Origin: Burkholderia cepacia GG4
Lineage (GTDB): Bacteria; Pseudomonadota; Gammaproteobacteria; Burkholderiales; Burkholderiaceae
Reading direction: 5' to 3'
NCBI RefSeq assembly: GCF_000292915.1
Contig: NC_018514.1
Coordinates: 2,294,001-2,358,000, forward strand
Length of the DNA: 64,000 nucleotides
Part shown: positions 1 to 8,970 of the stretch, piece by piece
Numbering within the stretch: position 1 is the first letter of the stretch
Layout: each line of letters starts with the position of its first letter
Notes under the pieces: generated by a model
Databases searched by the model: none
What the model was told of the DNA's origin: nothing
Seen by the model: only the letters and a program-made list of their open reading frames with translations
Position numbers and translations under genes: made by a program

Positions 1-651
1 CCGAACCAGGCGCCCGGAAAAAACGAGTGCGAAGTCGCCATGCGTTTGGGCGTACACGGCGGGCGAAACCCGCATGCGGCTACGAACCGTGGTCTTTTTG
101 CCTTGCCCGGGTTCGAGTTCGATGATGTCGACCTGCTGGATGTACCCCTTCGCCTTCGCTTCGGGTGCAATCACGAGCCCGCGCCCTCGTGGCCCCGTGA
201 TGACCTTTCTGAGCAGGATGCCCGTCCGGTCGTCGCGCTCTGCGTCGAACAGGTCGACGTCCAGCGTCAACAGGTGCCGCTGTGATCGGTACCTCAGCCC
301 GTACCGCACCGGCACCACGAACGTCACATCACGATCCAGATCGACGGCCGCCAGGTCGGGATTCGGCACATGCCGGTCGGCCGCGCTGGAGACCAGGCCG
401 CGAACCCGGTCGCTCAAGGAAGGCGAGACGGTGCTGATGTGCTGCTTCTTCAGGACATCCCGAATGGCAACCGGGTCGTCGCCGACAATCGGTCGTGCGG
501 GTGACGTGTCGTGAGTGACAGCGGACGCGATGCGCGTCGTGCCGTCGACAGCCTCCGCCTCTGCATGCGTCGCGACTGGCGCCAGCATCATCGTCAGGGC
601 GACGACGCACACGAAGTTCGAACGAGCCAACTTGGATTTCCGGTGAAACAC
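1..651 (-). CDS. Secreted protein of unknown family, 3' end outside the window
   Basis: An open minus-strand frame of 217 codons runs off the left edge without a stop. The start is a GTG at 651, chosen because AGGAG lies 6 bases before it. The N-terminus has a basic stretch, then a hydrophobic core (residues about 12-27) and an Ala-X-Ala type cleavage region near THA, so export to the periplasm or beyond is likely. The mature part is polar and rich in Arg/Asp/Val, with an IVGDDPVAIRDVLKKQ stretch and a later beta-rich portion. I do not recognise the family and the C-terminus is missing, so no function is assigned. Confidence 0.6.
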   Translation of the reverse strand, partial: MFHRKSKLARSNFVCVVALTMMLAPVATHAEAEAVDGTTRIASAVTHDTSPARPIVGDDPVAIRDVLKKQHISTVSPSLSDRVRGLVSSAADRHVPNPDLAAVDLDRDVTFVVPVRYGLRYRSQRHLLTLDVDLFDAERDDRTGILLRKVITGPRGRGLVIAPEAKAKGYIQQVDIIELEPGQGKKTTVRSRMRVSPAVYAQTHGDFALVFSGRLVR

Positions 652-801
652 GACGAACTCCTGATTTGCTTGCAGATCGGTCAACGACAAGCACTATAGG
701 GCGGAATGATCGGCAACGCACCCGCTGTTTGAAATTCACCGATGGCCGGCACGCCATGCGACACCCCATATAGAGCCGACGCCCATCAGGAATCCGCAAC
801 C

Positions 802-1617
802 TCAGCCCTGCCGATCCGCCCGCCGATACTCCGCCGGCGCCTTCCCCACCAGCTTGCGGAAATCGCGCGTGAAATGCGCCTGATCGAAATACCCGAGCGC
901 CTGAGCCAGTTCCGCGAGATCGACCGGCTCGCCGCCAGCGAGCTTGTCGGCAGCCTCATGCAGGCGGTAGCGACAAATCACCCACTTCGGCGTCACCCCC
1001 ACATAGTCGGAAAAGAGCTGCTGCAGCGTGCGCTCGCTCAACCCCGCACGTTCGGCCAGATCACGCACCTGCGTGAGACCGATGTCCTCCTGGAGCATTT
1101 GCAAAATGGCATGAATGCGCTCGACCTGCGGATCGGCCGGCGGCCGCACCCGCAACAGCAGCGTCTCCGCCGCCGCCACCATCCCGGCGTCATCCGCGGC
1201 ACCGAGCACCGCGTCTTCGGCTTCAGCATCGCCGCAGTCGAGCAGCGTCGACACCGGCAGCACCTTGTCCGTCGACAAATGCACCGGCTTGCCGAAGAAC
1301 GCGCGAAACGCCCCCGGCCGGAACCGCAAACCGATCACCCGCCCCGCCCCAGCCAACGTCGTCTCGAACGCGCCCGACACCACACCGAAGATCCCCGTCT
1401 GCCGCCGATCGAACACCAGATTCACGCACGGATACGGCAGCGTGCGCTGCACATACGGCGACTGGTCGCGCAGATCCCATTCGACGATCCAGTGGTGATC
1501 CAGCACCCCGGCCAGTTCGGCACACGGGTGATAACGATTCAGGCGGAAGCGCTGATTGATGGCTTTCGGGCCGACGACGCCTTTGGGCGTGTCGGTCACG
1601 TTACGCAAGTCGGCCAT
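802..1617 (-). CDS. AraC-family transcriptional regulator
   Basis: 271 residues. The C-terminal third (about 170-265) is a double helix-turn-helix AraC domain: a first helix pair around LAERAGLSERTLQQLFSDYV and the family signature ALGYFDQAHFTRDFRKLVGKAP. The N-terminal part resembles the DUF6597 sensor domain found in this AraC subgroup (LPYPCVNLVFD and GLRFRPGAFRAFF). It is divergent from the glutathione S-transferase at 1738, about 120 bases away, so local control of that gene is plausible but unproven. The ATG at 1617 is the first start giving a complete N-terminal domain. The effector is unknown. Confidence 0.85.
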   Translation of the reverse strand: MADLRNVTDTPKGVVGPKAINQRFRLNRYHPCAELAGVLDHHWIVEWDLRDQSPYVQRTLPYPCVNLVFDRRQTGIFGVVSGAFETTLAGAGRVIGLRFRPGAFRAFFGKPVHLSTDKVLPVSTLLDCGDAEAEDAVLGAADDAGMVAAAETLLLRVRPPADPQVERIHAILQMLQEDIGLTQVRDLAERAGLSERTLQQLFSDYVGVTPKWVICRYRLHEAADKLAGGEPVDLAELAQALGYFDQAHFTRDFRKLVGKAPAEYRRADRQG

Positions 1618-1737
1618 GGTGACAAACCGTTGAGGTGACTGCGCAATGATGCACCGCCGCAGCGGATTTTTCCAAGACGGCGCCCCGCGACCGTCCTACA
1701 TTGGAATACCTGTCCCGAACGCACTCCGGAGCCCGCG

Positions 1738-2397
1738 ATGCCGCAAGACCGTCACCTGACCCTGTACCACTCTCCGCGCAGCCGATCGGCCGGCGCGCGG
1801 ATGCTGCTCGAGGAACTGAGCGCCGACTATGAACTGCACGCGTTCGAGCTCTCCGCCGGGAAACACCATGAACCCGACTACCTCGCCATCAACCCGATGG
1901 GCAAGGTTCCCGCACTGCGCCACGGCGACGTGATCGTCACCGAGCAGGCTGCCGTCTACATGTACGCGGCGGAACTGTATCCGGAGGCCGGCCTGTCGCC
2001 GGCGCCGGGCGATTCGCTGCGTGGACCGTATCTGCGCTGGATGACGTTCTATGGTTCGTGCCTGGAGCCGGCCATCGTCGACCGCTCGATGAATCGCCCG
2101 CCCGCGGCCTATTCCACGTCGCCCTACGGCGACTTCGATGCCGTCATCAACGCGATCGATGCACAACTGGCGAAGGGGCCCTACCTGCTGGGCGAGCGCT
2201 TTACGGCGGTCGATGTGCTGTGGGGCTCGGCGCTGAACTGGACCACGATGTTCAAGCTGGTACCCGAGACGCCGCGCATTCGCGCCTATATCGACCGCGT
2301 GCTTGCTCGCCCGGCCATCCAGCGCGCGCAGGCGGCAGATGCGGCGCTGGCGGCGGAACAGGACAAGGCCAAAGCGGCAGCCGCAGTTGCCAAGTAG
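1738..2397 (+). CDS. Glutathione S-transferase family protein
   Basis: 219 residues, normal for a cytosolic GST. An N-terminal thioredoxin-like domain (about 1-80) begins with LYHSPRSRSAGARMLLEEL, followed by the cis-Pro loop GKVPALRHGD and then an all-helical C-terminal domain with FTAVDVLWGSALNW. The nucleophile position carries Ser rather than Cys. It probably conjugates glutathione to an electrophile or acts as an isomerase; the substrate is unknown. GGAG sits 6 bases before the ATG. It is divergent from the AraC gene and convergent with the porin, 45 bases downstream. Confidence 0.85.
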   Translation: MPQDRHLTLYHSPRSRSAGARMLLEELSADYELHAFELSAGKHHEPDYLAINPMGKVPALRHGDVIVTEQAAVYMYAAELYPEAGLSPAPGDSLRGPYLRWMTFYGSCLEPAIVDRSMNRPPAAYSTSPYGDFDAVINAIDAQLAKGPYLLGERFTAVDVLWGSALNWTTMFKLVPETPRIRAYIDRVLARPAIQRAQAADAALAAEQDKAKAAAAVAK

Positions 2398-2442
2398 TCC
2401 GGTGCAGGGCGGACCTTGACGCAAGTTCAGCCCGCCTCCCGG

Positions 2443-3531
2443 TCAAAACATCGTATGCACCCCGACCCGCGCCACCGCCTGACTCGCTGAACTCGACGCC
2501 CCATTCGGATCGAGCACACCGTTGATCTGCGCGTTCGCGCCGCTGTTCGCGCGTTGATAATCCGCGGACACATAAACCATCGTCCGCTTCGTCAACAGGT
2601 ATTGCAGCGCGACGCTGACCTGATGCGCATGGTTGTCGTTCACGGCCTCGTTGCCCTTCATGTACATGTACTTCGCGCCGAGAAAGACGTCCGGCCTGAT
2701 CCGCCACACGCCACCGGCTTCGGCCATCCACACGGCGGCGTCGTTGAACGAATTGCGCACGGTAGTCAGCAACGCCTTCGCAGTCACCGCACCGAAGTCA
2801 TAGTGCATCCCGACGCCCCAGTTGCGCACACTGGTCGACGGCGTACCGGGCGCCGGACCGTACTTCTCGTTCGTATAGGCCGCGCCGATCCCGAACGCGC
2901 CGACTTCATAGTTCAACCCGGCACTCACGGTATTGTCCGCGCCGACGGAACCGGCCACGCCGCCGAACGCATACATCACACCACCGGAAAACCCCGCGAT
3001 CGTCGGCGAACTGTATTTGACCGAATTCGCAACCGGCTTGCTGCCTGCCGTGCGGTCCCAGTCGAACGCGCCGGTCGGGTTACCCGGAAGCGCAAGCCGC
3101 TGAAACGGACCATTCCGGAATCCGTACAGCCCCGAGAGATCCATCGAAATCGCATTCCCCTTCGCAAACAGGGAATCCACCATGAAGTCGTATTGATTCC
3201 CCAGCCTGACGCTGCCGAACCGGTCGCTCTCGATGCCCACGTATGCATTGCGCCCGAAGATTCCGGTCCCGATGATGGCGCCGTTCGCCATCGAGAACTG
3301 GTTCACGAGCGCGAACGTCGCGTGATATCCGCCGCCGAGGTCTTCCGTGCCGCGGAAGCCGAACAGGTTCGGGGTGAAGATGCCGTCGTCGAACTTGACG
3401 TTCTTCCCTCCGCCCTCGTTGCTGACATACGAGATACCGCTGTCGATCAGACCGAACATGGTCACGCTGCTCTGTGCGTACGCACCCTGCGCGATGGCAA
3501 GCATCGCGACAACTCCAAACCTGAGTTTCAT
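2443..3531 (-). CDS. Gram-negative porin (outer-membrane general diffusion porin)
   Basis: 362 residues with a clear signal peptide (MKLRFGVVAMLAIAQGAYAQ) and then SSVTMFGLIDSGISYVSN, the typical first strand of betaproteobacterial porins. The repeated amphipathic strands end with Phe at the C-terminus (VARVGVHTMF), the outer-membrane assembly signal. Such porins form trimeric water-filled channels. It lies downstream of the hydroquinone operon on the same strand, 246 bases after the Rieske gene, so it may supply uptake of the aromatic substrate or simply be an independent unit. The intergenic stretch is locally A/T-rich and may hold its own promoter. Confidence 0.9.
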   Translation of the reverse strand: MKLRFGVVAMLAIAQGAYAQSSVTMFGLIDSGISYVSNEGGGKNVKFDDGIFTPNLFGFRGTEDLGGGYHATFALVNQFSMANGAIIGTGIFGRNAYVGIESDRFGSVRLGNQYDFMVDSLFAKGNAISMDLSGLYGFRNGPFQRLALPGNPTGAFDWDRTAGSKPVANSVKYSSPTIAGFSGGVMYAFGGVAGSVGADNTVSAGLNYEVGAFGIGAAYTNEKYGPAPGTPSTSVRNWGVGMHYDFGAVTAKALLTTVRNSFNDAAVWMAEAGGVWRIRPDVFLGAKYMYMKGNEAVNDNHAHQVSVALQYLLTKRTMVYVSADYQRANSGANAQINGVLDPNGASSSASQAVARVGVHTMF

Positions 3532-3777
3532 TGTGTCTCCGTCTTTTTTCTGTCAATGCGAACCGGGCGCCCACTGTCTCGCGGGTACTCGCCCGATGCT
3601 TCGTGAAACAACGACTTCCCCAGCCCGGCTTCGCTTTCATCCGGGTCGCAAAAACGACGCCTTAATTAGTTTTACTGATTTAATGGAGCGGATCGAACTC
3701 CGCTCATTCTCGATTGCATCCAACCTGAAACGATTACCGCATGACCCGAATACCCTTGGTCGACCGCACCGTCCGGA

Positions 3778-4113
3778 TCAGGCACCTCGACAAATCACCC
3801 AAGCCGTCGAATCCACCTCGACCGCGACGGCTTCCAGCCCGGCACCCGAACACGGCCCGTCGATACACACACCATCATCGAACCGGAACAGCGCGCTGTG
3901 ATGCGCACACATCAGCACCTGGGACCGATAGCAAGACACATTGCCCGGCTCGAAATCGAGCGGAACCGAGAAATGCGGGCAACGATTGACATACGCCCAC
4001 ACCTGCTCGCCGCGCCGCACGACGATGACGGGCCGTCCGATACACGCTTCATCGACGACCCATGCCCCGCCGTCGGGCACATCCGAGAAGCGACAGAGTT
4101 GCGTGGCACCCAT
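3778..4113 (-). CDS. Rieske-type [2Fe-2S] ferredoxin, last gene of the hydroquinone operon
   Basis: 111 residues, a stand-alone Rieske ferredoxin. Both cluster-binding loops are intact: CPHFSVPL (Cys-X-His) and CAHHSALF (Cys-X2-His). The rest is the usual beta fold (GRPVIVVRRGEQVWAYVNRCPH). Such proteins pass electrons to ring hydroxylases or help keep oxygenase iron reduced. No partner reductase or terminal oxygenase is present in the cluster. One possibility is reactivation of a ring-cleavage dioxygenase; another is service to a distant hydroxylase. Its start follows the YciI-like stop by 3 bases, so it is in the same transcript. Confidence 0.87.
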   Translation of the reverse strand: MGATQLCRFSDVPDGGAWVVDEACIGRPVIVVRRGEQVWAYVNRCPHFSVPLDFEPGNVSCYRSQVLMCAHHSALFRFDDGVCIDGPCSGAGLEAVAVEVDSTAWVICRGA

Positions 4114-4116
4114 GAC

Positions 4117-4428
4117 TCACACTCTCCGCTCGGGGTTGCCGAGGCTCCAGTCCCACGGACGAACTTCCACCCGCGAGAACAACCCTTCCTTCACATACGG
4201 ATCGTTGCCGACGAACTGCATCACGGCATCGATATCGTCGGCCTCGATGACGAGCAGGGTGCCGTTCATCGCATCGCCCTGCGGGTCGAGTGTCGGCCCG
4301 CCGAGCCGCACATACACGCCGTGCTGCGCGGCGGAACGCAGGTAGTTCCGATGAGTCGACCGCACGCGGTCGCGCACGTCGCGCATCCCGGGCTGGTCCG
4401 TAGCAAACACCGCGAAAAATTGAGCCAT
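4117..4428 (-). CDS. YciI-superfamily protein, possibly TftG-like
   Basis: 103 residues, a ferredoxin-like-fold YciI protein: a conserved His in STHRNYLRSA, GGPTLDPQGDAMNGTLLVIEADD, and a C-terminal DPYVKEGLFSRVEVRPW. The ATG at 4428 is preferred over an in-frame TTG 9 bases upstream because GGAG lies 9 bases before it. It begins 5 bases after the hydroxyquinol dioxygenase stop. In Burkholderia AC1100 the YciI relative TftG is a 5-chlorohydroxyhydroquinone dehydrochlorinase located with TftH (hydroxyquinol dioxygenase). A related role on a substituted hydroxyquinol is inferred from that context only. Confidence 0.8.
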   Translation of the reverse strand: MAQFFAVFATDQPGMRDVRDRVRSTHRNYLRSAAQHGVYVRLGGPTLDPQGDAMNGTLLVIEADDIDAVMQFVGNDPYVKEGLFSRVEVRPWDWSLGNPERRV

Positions 4429-4433
4429 GTCGA

Positions 4434-5306
4434 TCAACTCCGGTCGAGCACGAAGTCATATGTCGCTTCGCGATACGGGCCGCTCAGTCCGACCCGACGC
4501 GCGAGTTCGTCATCTGCCGCGCGCGGGCGATAGGCGACCATCAGCGACGGCTTCACGCCGAAGACGGCATCCGATTTCAGATACGCGCCCTCCTCGTCGA
4601 ACAGATGCGTGACGAGCTTGCGGTAGCCCGGCGCGTCGATCATGAAGTGCAGATGCGCGGGCCGCCACGGATGGCGGCCGGTGGCATCGAGCATCGTCCC
4701 GACCGGGCCGTCGGTCGGAATCGGATAGCTGACCGGCAGAATCGTCGTGATCGCATAGCGGCCTTCGGCATCGGTCCGGTAGCGGCCGCGCAGATTGCCA
4801 TGCGGCTGTTCCTGGTCCTGCCCGGAATACATGCCGTTGTCCGCGGTCTGCCACACGTCGAGCACGGCGCCCTGCACCGGCGCGCCGTCGGTGGTGAGCA
4901 CGCGACCATGCACGATGACCGGCGTGCCGGGCGTGAACGCCATGTTCTCGCCATACGCGCGGTCGGGCATGCCCTCGATGTAGAACGGGCCGAATACGGT
5001 CGTTTCCGTCGCGCCGGTGGCGAAGCGATGATTGATCGCATCGACCAGCATCGACACGCCCAGCGTGTCCGACAACAGGATGAATTCCTGCCGCACCACG
5101 TTGTCGCACATCTGCCCGGTTTCGGTCAGGAAGCGAATCGCCGCCATCCACTCGGCCTCGGTCAACTCCGTTTCGCGGACAAACGCATGCAGATGCCGCA
5201 CGAGGCTCTGCATCAGCACGCGCAAGCGCGGATCCGGCGTACCGTCGAAGCTGGCAACGACCTGCTCGGTCAGCCGGGTGTCACCGTCATGATGACCATT
5301 CGTCAC
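4434..5306 (-). CDS. Hydroxyquinol 1,2-dioxygenase (intradiol)
   Basis: 290 residues from a GTG at 5306, preceded by AAGGAG with good spacing; upstream in-frame residues lack a ribosome site. The N-terminal helical linker domain (about 1-100) is followed by the intradiol beta-sandwich. The iron ligands are visible: Tyr160 (DNGMYSGQ), Tyr194 (PVSYPIP), His218 and His220 (RPAHLHF), with the usual spacing. The enzyme cleaves benzene-1,2,4-triol to maleylacetate, the substrate of the next enzyme encoded upstream at 5335. It is the fifth gene of the hydroquinone operon and gives the pathway a second entry at the level of hydroxyquinol. Confidence 0.92.
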   Translation of the reverse strand: MTNGHHDGDTRLTEQVVASFDGTPDPRLRVLMQSLVRHLHAFVRETELTEAEWMAAIRFLTETGQMCDNVVRQEFILLSDTLGVSMLVDAINHRFATGATETTVFGPFYIEGMPDRAYGENMAFTPGTPVIVHGRVLTTDGAPVQGAVLDVWQTADNGMYSGQDQEQPHGNLRGRYRTDAEGRYAITTILPVSYPIPTDGPVGTMLDATGRHPWRPAHLHFMIDAPGYRKLVTHLFDEEGAYLKSDAVFGVKPSLMVAYRPRAADDELARRVGLSGPYREATYDFVLDRS

Positions 5307-5334
5307 GTTCGTCTCCTTTGATGCATTCGGCCGC

Positions 5335-6402
5335 TCAATGCGGCTCGCGCCCTTCCCACGCATGCTGCAACAGTTCACGAATGGCCGTGCGCTCGATCGG
5401 GCGCGGATTCGCGTAAGGGTTCCGGCAGGCGAGGTCGGCGGCCTCGTCGAGGCCCGCTTCCGGCATCCCGATGTCGGCGAGCGCCACCGACAAGCCGAGC
5501 TGCTGATTCAACCGGAACAACAGCGGGCCGGCATCGGCCGCGTCGGTACCGCCCAGCGCCCGCGCAACCCGTCGCAGCGCGTCGGGCGCCGCGGCATGGT
5601 TGTAGTGTGCGGTATGCGGCAACATCGCGGCGTGCGTCTGCGCGTGCGGCAGATTGAAGGTGCCGCCCAGGGTATGACAGAGCTTGTGGTGCAACGCCAT
5701 GCCGACCGCGCCCAGACAAGTGCCGGCGAGCCATGCGCCATACAGCGCGCGGCTGCGCATCTCGCGATCGTCGGGCGTGCGGACGATGGCGGGCAGCGCC
5801 TCGCCGAGCGCACGAATCGATTCTTCCGCCATCAGGCTGATCACCGGGTTCGCATCTTCCGCATAAAGCGCTTCGACCGCATGCGCCATCGCATTGACAC
5901 CGGAAGCCGCCGAAATCCCCGGCGGCAGCGAAAGCGTCAGGGACGGGTCATAGAGCACCGTGCGCGGCAGCACGCGGGCATCGCGCCCGGTGCGCTTCAG
6001 CCGGCCTTCCGTGAGGCCGAAAATCGGCGTCATCTCCGAGCCTGCGTAAGTGGTCGGCACGGCGAGAATCGGCAGCGACGACTCGAGCGCGATCGCCTTG
6101 CCGAGCCCGATCGTCGAGCCGCCGCCGATCGCGATACAGCAGTCCGCGCCCAGCTCGGCGGCCATCTCGCGCGCGCCACGTGCAACTTCGACCGGCACGT
6201 GCATCACGGCCTGCGCACACACGCCGGCCGCACGCTCGCCGAGCACGCTTCTGACACGTTCGGCGAGCGGCTGCTGCTCGGGTGTCGACAGAATCAGCGC
6301 CCGCTGCACGCCGAGCGTGGACAGCTCGTCCGGCAAGCGTTCGAGCGCCCCCCATTCGAACACCACGCGGGAAGGGGTTCCCTGATAGACGAAGCGCTCC
6401 AT
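5335..6402 (-). CDS. Maleylacetate reductase
   Basis: 355 residues, the family length. An iron-type alcohol dehydrogenase fold: N-terminal nucleotide domain with GGGSTIGLGKAIAL (about 87-100) and a C-terminal helical domain with His-rich metal or active-site region ALHHKLCHTLGGTFNLPHAQTHA. It reduces maleylacetate to 3-oxoadipate with NAD(P)H, joining the hydroquinone and hydroxyquinol branches to the beta-ketoadipate route. The ATG at 6402 begins 7 bases after the dehydrogenase stop and is followed 28 bases later by the dioxygenase gene. The frame is open further upstream, but that part is antisense to, or in another frame of, the dehydrogenase. Confidence 0.93.
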   Translation of the reverse strand: MERFVYQGTPSRVVFEWGALERLPDELSTLGVQRALILSTPEQQPLAERVRSVLGERAAGVCAQAVMHVPVEVARGAREMAAELGADCCIAIGGGSTIGLGKAIALESSLPILAVPTTYAGSEMTPIFGLTEGRLKRTGRDARVLPRTVLYDPSLTLSLPPGISAASGVNAMAHAVEALYAEDANPVISLMAEESIRALGEALPAIVRTPDDREMRSRALYGAWLAGTCLGAVGMALHHKLCHTLGGTFNLPHAQTHAAMLPHTAHYNHAAAPDALRRVARALGGTDAADAGPLLFRLNQQLGLSVALADIGMPEAGLDEAADLACRNPYANPRPIERTAIRELLQHAWEGREPH

Positions 6403-6409
6403 TGCGGCC

Positions 6410-7876
6410 TCAGCGCTTGAAATGCGGCGGCACCTTGCCGTCGACGTTGACCCACACCGAGCGCGCTTCCGTGTAGTCGTGCATCGCCTCGAAACCCATC
6501 TCGCGGCCGTAGCCCGACTTCCCGATGCCGCCGAACGGGCTGCCCGGATTGACGCGCTTGTAGCAGTTGATCCAGCACATGCCTGCGTCGATTTTGGACG
6601 CCATCCTGTGCGCGCGGGACAGGTCGTTGGTCCAAAGGCCGCTGCCGAGCCCGTATTCGGTCGCGTTGGCGATCGCCAGCGCTTCCTCGTCGCTGCTGAA
6701 GCGCAGCACGGTGACGAACGGCCCGAACACTTCCTCCTGCGCAACCCGGTCGGCCGCGCTCTTCGCCTCGATGATGGTCGGGCGCACGTAGTAGCCGTTG
6801 GCCAGCGCCGGCTCCTGCGGCGCGCTGCCGCCCGCGAGCACGCGGCCACCCTGCTCGCGCGCGACGTCGACGAACGACAGCACGCGATCGAGGTGCTGCT
6901 TCGACGTCAGCGGGCCCATCTCGGTGTCCGGGTCCAGCGGATTGCCGACGCGAATCGACGAAGCCAGCGACACGAAGCGCTCGAGGAACTCATCCGCGAT
7001 GCGTTCGTGCAGCACGAGACGCGAACCCGCGATGCACGCCTGCCCCTGGTTGTGAAAGATCGCCCATGCGGCACCGTTGATGGCCGCATCGAGGTTCGCA
7101 TCGTCGAAGACGATGTTCGCGCCCTTGCCGCCCAGTTCCAGCTGCACGCGCTTCAGGTTGCCCTGCGAGGCCTCGACGATCCGGCGGCCCGTCGCCGTCG
7201 AACCCGTGAACGCGATCTTGCCGACGCCGGGGTGTTCGGCGAGCCGCTGGCCGGCCGTATGCCCGTAACCGGGGACGATATTGACGACACCCGCCGGGAA
7301 CCCGACCTCGGCCATCAGCTCGACGATGCGCAACGTCGACAGCGGCGTGATTTCCGACGGCTTGAGCACGACCGTGTTGCCCGCGGCCAGCGCCGGGCCC
7401 ATCTTCCAGCTCGTGAACATCAGCGGGAAATTCCACGGCACGATCTGGCCGACGACGCCGATCGGCGCGCGCTGCACATAGTTCAGGAAGCCGGTTTCGA
7501 CGGGAATCACCGAGCCCTGCAGCTTGTCGGCCATGCCGCCGAAGTAGCGGAAGCAGCCTGCCGTGCGCGGCACGTCGAGCGCACGCGAATCGCGGATCGG
7601 GTGACCGGTGTCCAGCGATTCGAGCTGCGCGAGTTCCTCCGCGTTGGCCTCGATGGCATCGGCGAGGCGCAGCAGCAGCCGGCCGCGCTCGGCCGCCGGC
7701 ATGGCCGACCATGTCGGGAACGCGCGGGCGGCGGCTTCGACGGCGAGATCCACATCCGCCGCGGTGGCGGCGGCAATTTTGGTGATCAGCGAGCCGTCGT
7801 GCGGATTGAGCACGTCGATCGTGCCGCGGTCGACGGCGTCAACGAAGCGCCCGTCGATGAAGAGTTGGGTTTGCAT
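6410..7876 (-). CDS. Probable 4-hydroxymuconic semialdehyde dehydrogenase (ALDH superfamily)
   Basis: 488 residues. It shows the ALDH catalytic elements: VPWNFPLMFTSWKMGPAL in the NAD-binding region, FTGSTATGRRI, the general base in LELGGKGANIVF, and the nucleophile Cys in NQGQACIAGSR. By operon position between hydroquinone dioxygenase and maleylacetate reductase it should oxidise 4-hydroxymuconic semialdehyde to maleylacetate, as PnpE/HapE-type enzymes do in 4-nitrophenol and 4-hydroxyacetophenone degraders. Sequence alone would only say betaine-aldehyde-dehydrogenase-like. The start at 7876 has GAGGA upstream; a longer open frame exists but overlaps the preceding gene. Confidence 0.88.
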   Translation of the reverse strand: MQTQLFIDGRFVDAVDRGTIDVLNPHDGSLITKIAAATAADVDLAVEAAARAFPTWSAMPAAERGRLLLRLADAIEANAEELAQLESLDTGHPIRDSRALDVPRTAGCFRYFGGMADKLQGSVIPVETGFLNYVQRAPIGVVGQIVPWNFPLMFTSWKMGPALAAGNTVVLKPSEITPLSTLRIVELMAEVGFPAGVVNIVPGYGHTAGQRLAEHPGVGKIAFTGSTATGRRIVEASQGNLKRVQLELGGKGANIVFDDANLDAAINGAAWAIFHNQGQACIAGSRLVLHERIADEFLERFVSLASSIRVGNPLDPDTEMGPLTSKQHLDRVLSFVDVAREQGGRVLAGGSAPQEPALANGYYVRPTIIEAKSAADRVAQEEVFGPFVTVLRFSSDEEALAIANATEYGLGSGLWTNDLSRAHRMASKIDAGMCWINCYKRVNPGSPFGGIGKSGYGREMGFEAMHDYTEARSVWVNVDGKVPPHFKR

Positions 7877-7908
7877 GAATCGTCCTCGAATTTTTGCGGA
7901 AGCGCTGC

Positions 7909-8928
7909 TTAGAACGCGATCGGATACGGCGCAAGCTCGCCGCTCTCGTATCGTTGCGGAAGGTTCGGCGTCGCGTTTTCCCAGACCAGCAGCATCGAGC
8001 GCTTCGTCGAGTAGCCCTGATGCCGGATGTCGGCGGGCATCGCGCAAATGTCGCCGGCCCGCATCGTGATGCGCGCGCGCGGCGCACCGGTGTTCTTGTC
8101 GCCGATGTCCCACACGATTTCGTCCGACAGCTGCAGGAACCATTCGACGCGGTCGTTGCCATGGAACACCGGCAGGATGAATTCCTCGGTGGTCGGGCAG
8201 AACAGGCTGCGCCCGCACACGGAGGTGACGGACGGATTCCACGTGACGTCCGAGCGGGACAGGTACTTGAACAGGTTGAACGCGTGCAGTTCGCCTTCGA
8301 AGCCCGGCTTCACATGCACTTCCGGCTCGTCCTGGCCGACGTCGAGGAACGCGCGGTTGACCGGCAGCTCGTCGCGCAGCGGCGAGTCGCCTTCGAGGCC
8401 CGGCATGCGGCGCGTCGCGATGCGCGTGCGTTCGATCGCCGAGCCGTTCTCGCCGTGCTTGCGGCCGAACGCCGTGCCGGTTTCCTCGGGCGCCGCGAAC
8501 GGATCGAATCCTTCGTTGGTCCAGTCATGCAGCATCGCCTTGAAGGTCGCCATGATGAGCGGCGTTTCGAAGGTCTCGGTGTAGTCGACGCCGGCTTCCT
8601 TCAGGATGCCGTTGAAGGTGCCCGCATACATGTCGACCTTGCCGTAGTGATTGCGCGTGCCGAACACGTGATCGAAATTCACCCAGCCGTAGAAGAAGCC
8701 CCACGCCACGTCGCGCATCATCGCGCGCAGGAAGGCGTCCGCGGGCATCGCATGCGTGCGCGTCTGGCCTTTTGCCGGCCAGCTGATTTTCACGAAGTAC
8801 TCGTCGCGCTGGAACGCGAACTCGCCGAGCTGGAAGCGGCGGTAACCGGTGACGGCATCGGCTTCCGTGGCTTGCACCAGATCGGCGGCAAAGCCTGCGG
8901 AAAGATCGAGGGTCTCGAGGGTGGCCAT
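7909..8928 (-). CDS. Hydroquinone 1,2-dioxygenase, large (iron-binding) subunit
   Basis: 339 residues, the length of the large subunit of the PnpCD/HapCD two-component hydroquinone dioxygenase. The four residues that bind Fe(II) in that family can be read at the same numbers: His256, Asn258 and Glu262 in FHGNDRVEWF, and His303 in ADIRHQGYS. The protein is a double-cupin. With the small subunit it opens hydroquinone to 4-hydroxymuconic semialdehyde, a type II extradiol-like reaction. It starts 42 bases after the small-subunit stop and precedes the semialdehyde dehydrogenase by 32 bases, the same gene order as in known hydroquinone clusters. Confidence 0.92.
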   Translation of the reverse strand: MATLETLDLSAGFAADLVQATEADAVTGYRRFQLGEFAFQRDEYFVKISWPAKGQTRTHAMPADAFLRAMMRDVAWGFFYGWVNFDHVFGTRNHYGKVDMYAGTFNGILKEAGVDYTETFETPLIMATFKAMLHDWTNEGFDPFAAPEETGTAFGRKHGENGSAIERTRIATRRMPGLEGDSPLRDELPVNRAFLDVGQDEPEVHVKPGFEGELHAFNLFKYLSRSDVTWNPSVTSVCGRSLFCPTTEEFILPVFHGNDRVEWFLQLSDEIVWDIGDKNTGAPRARITMRAGDICAMPADIRHQGYSTKRSMLLVWENATPNLPQRYESGELAPYPIAF

Positions 8929-8970
8929 AACGTGTCTCCTGGAATATTCGAATGGGGGCGGTCGGATGGA

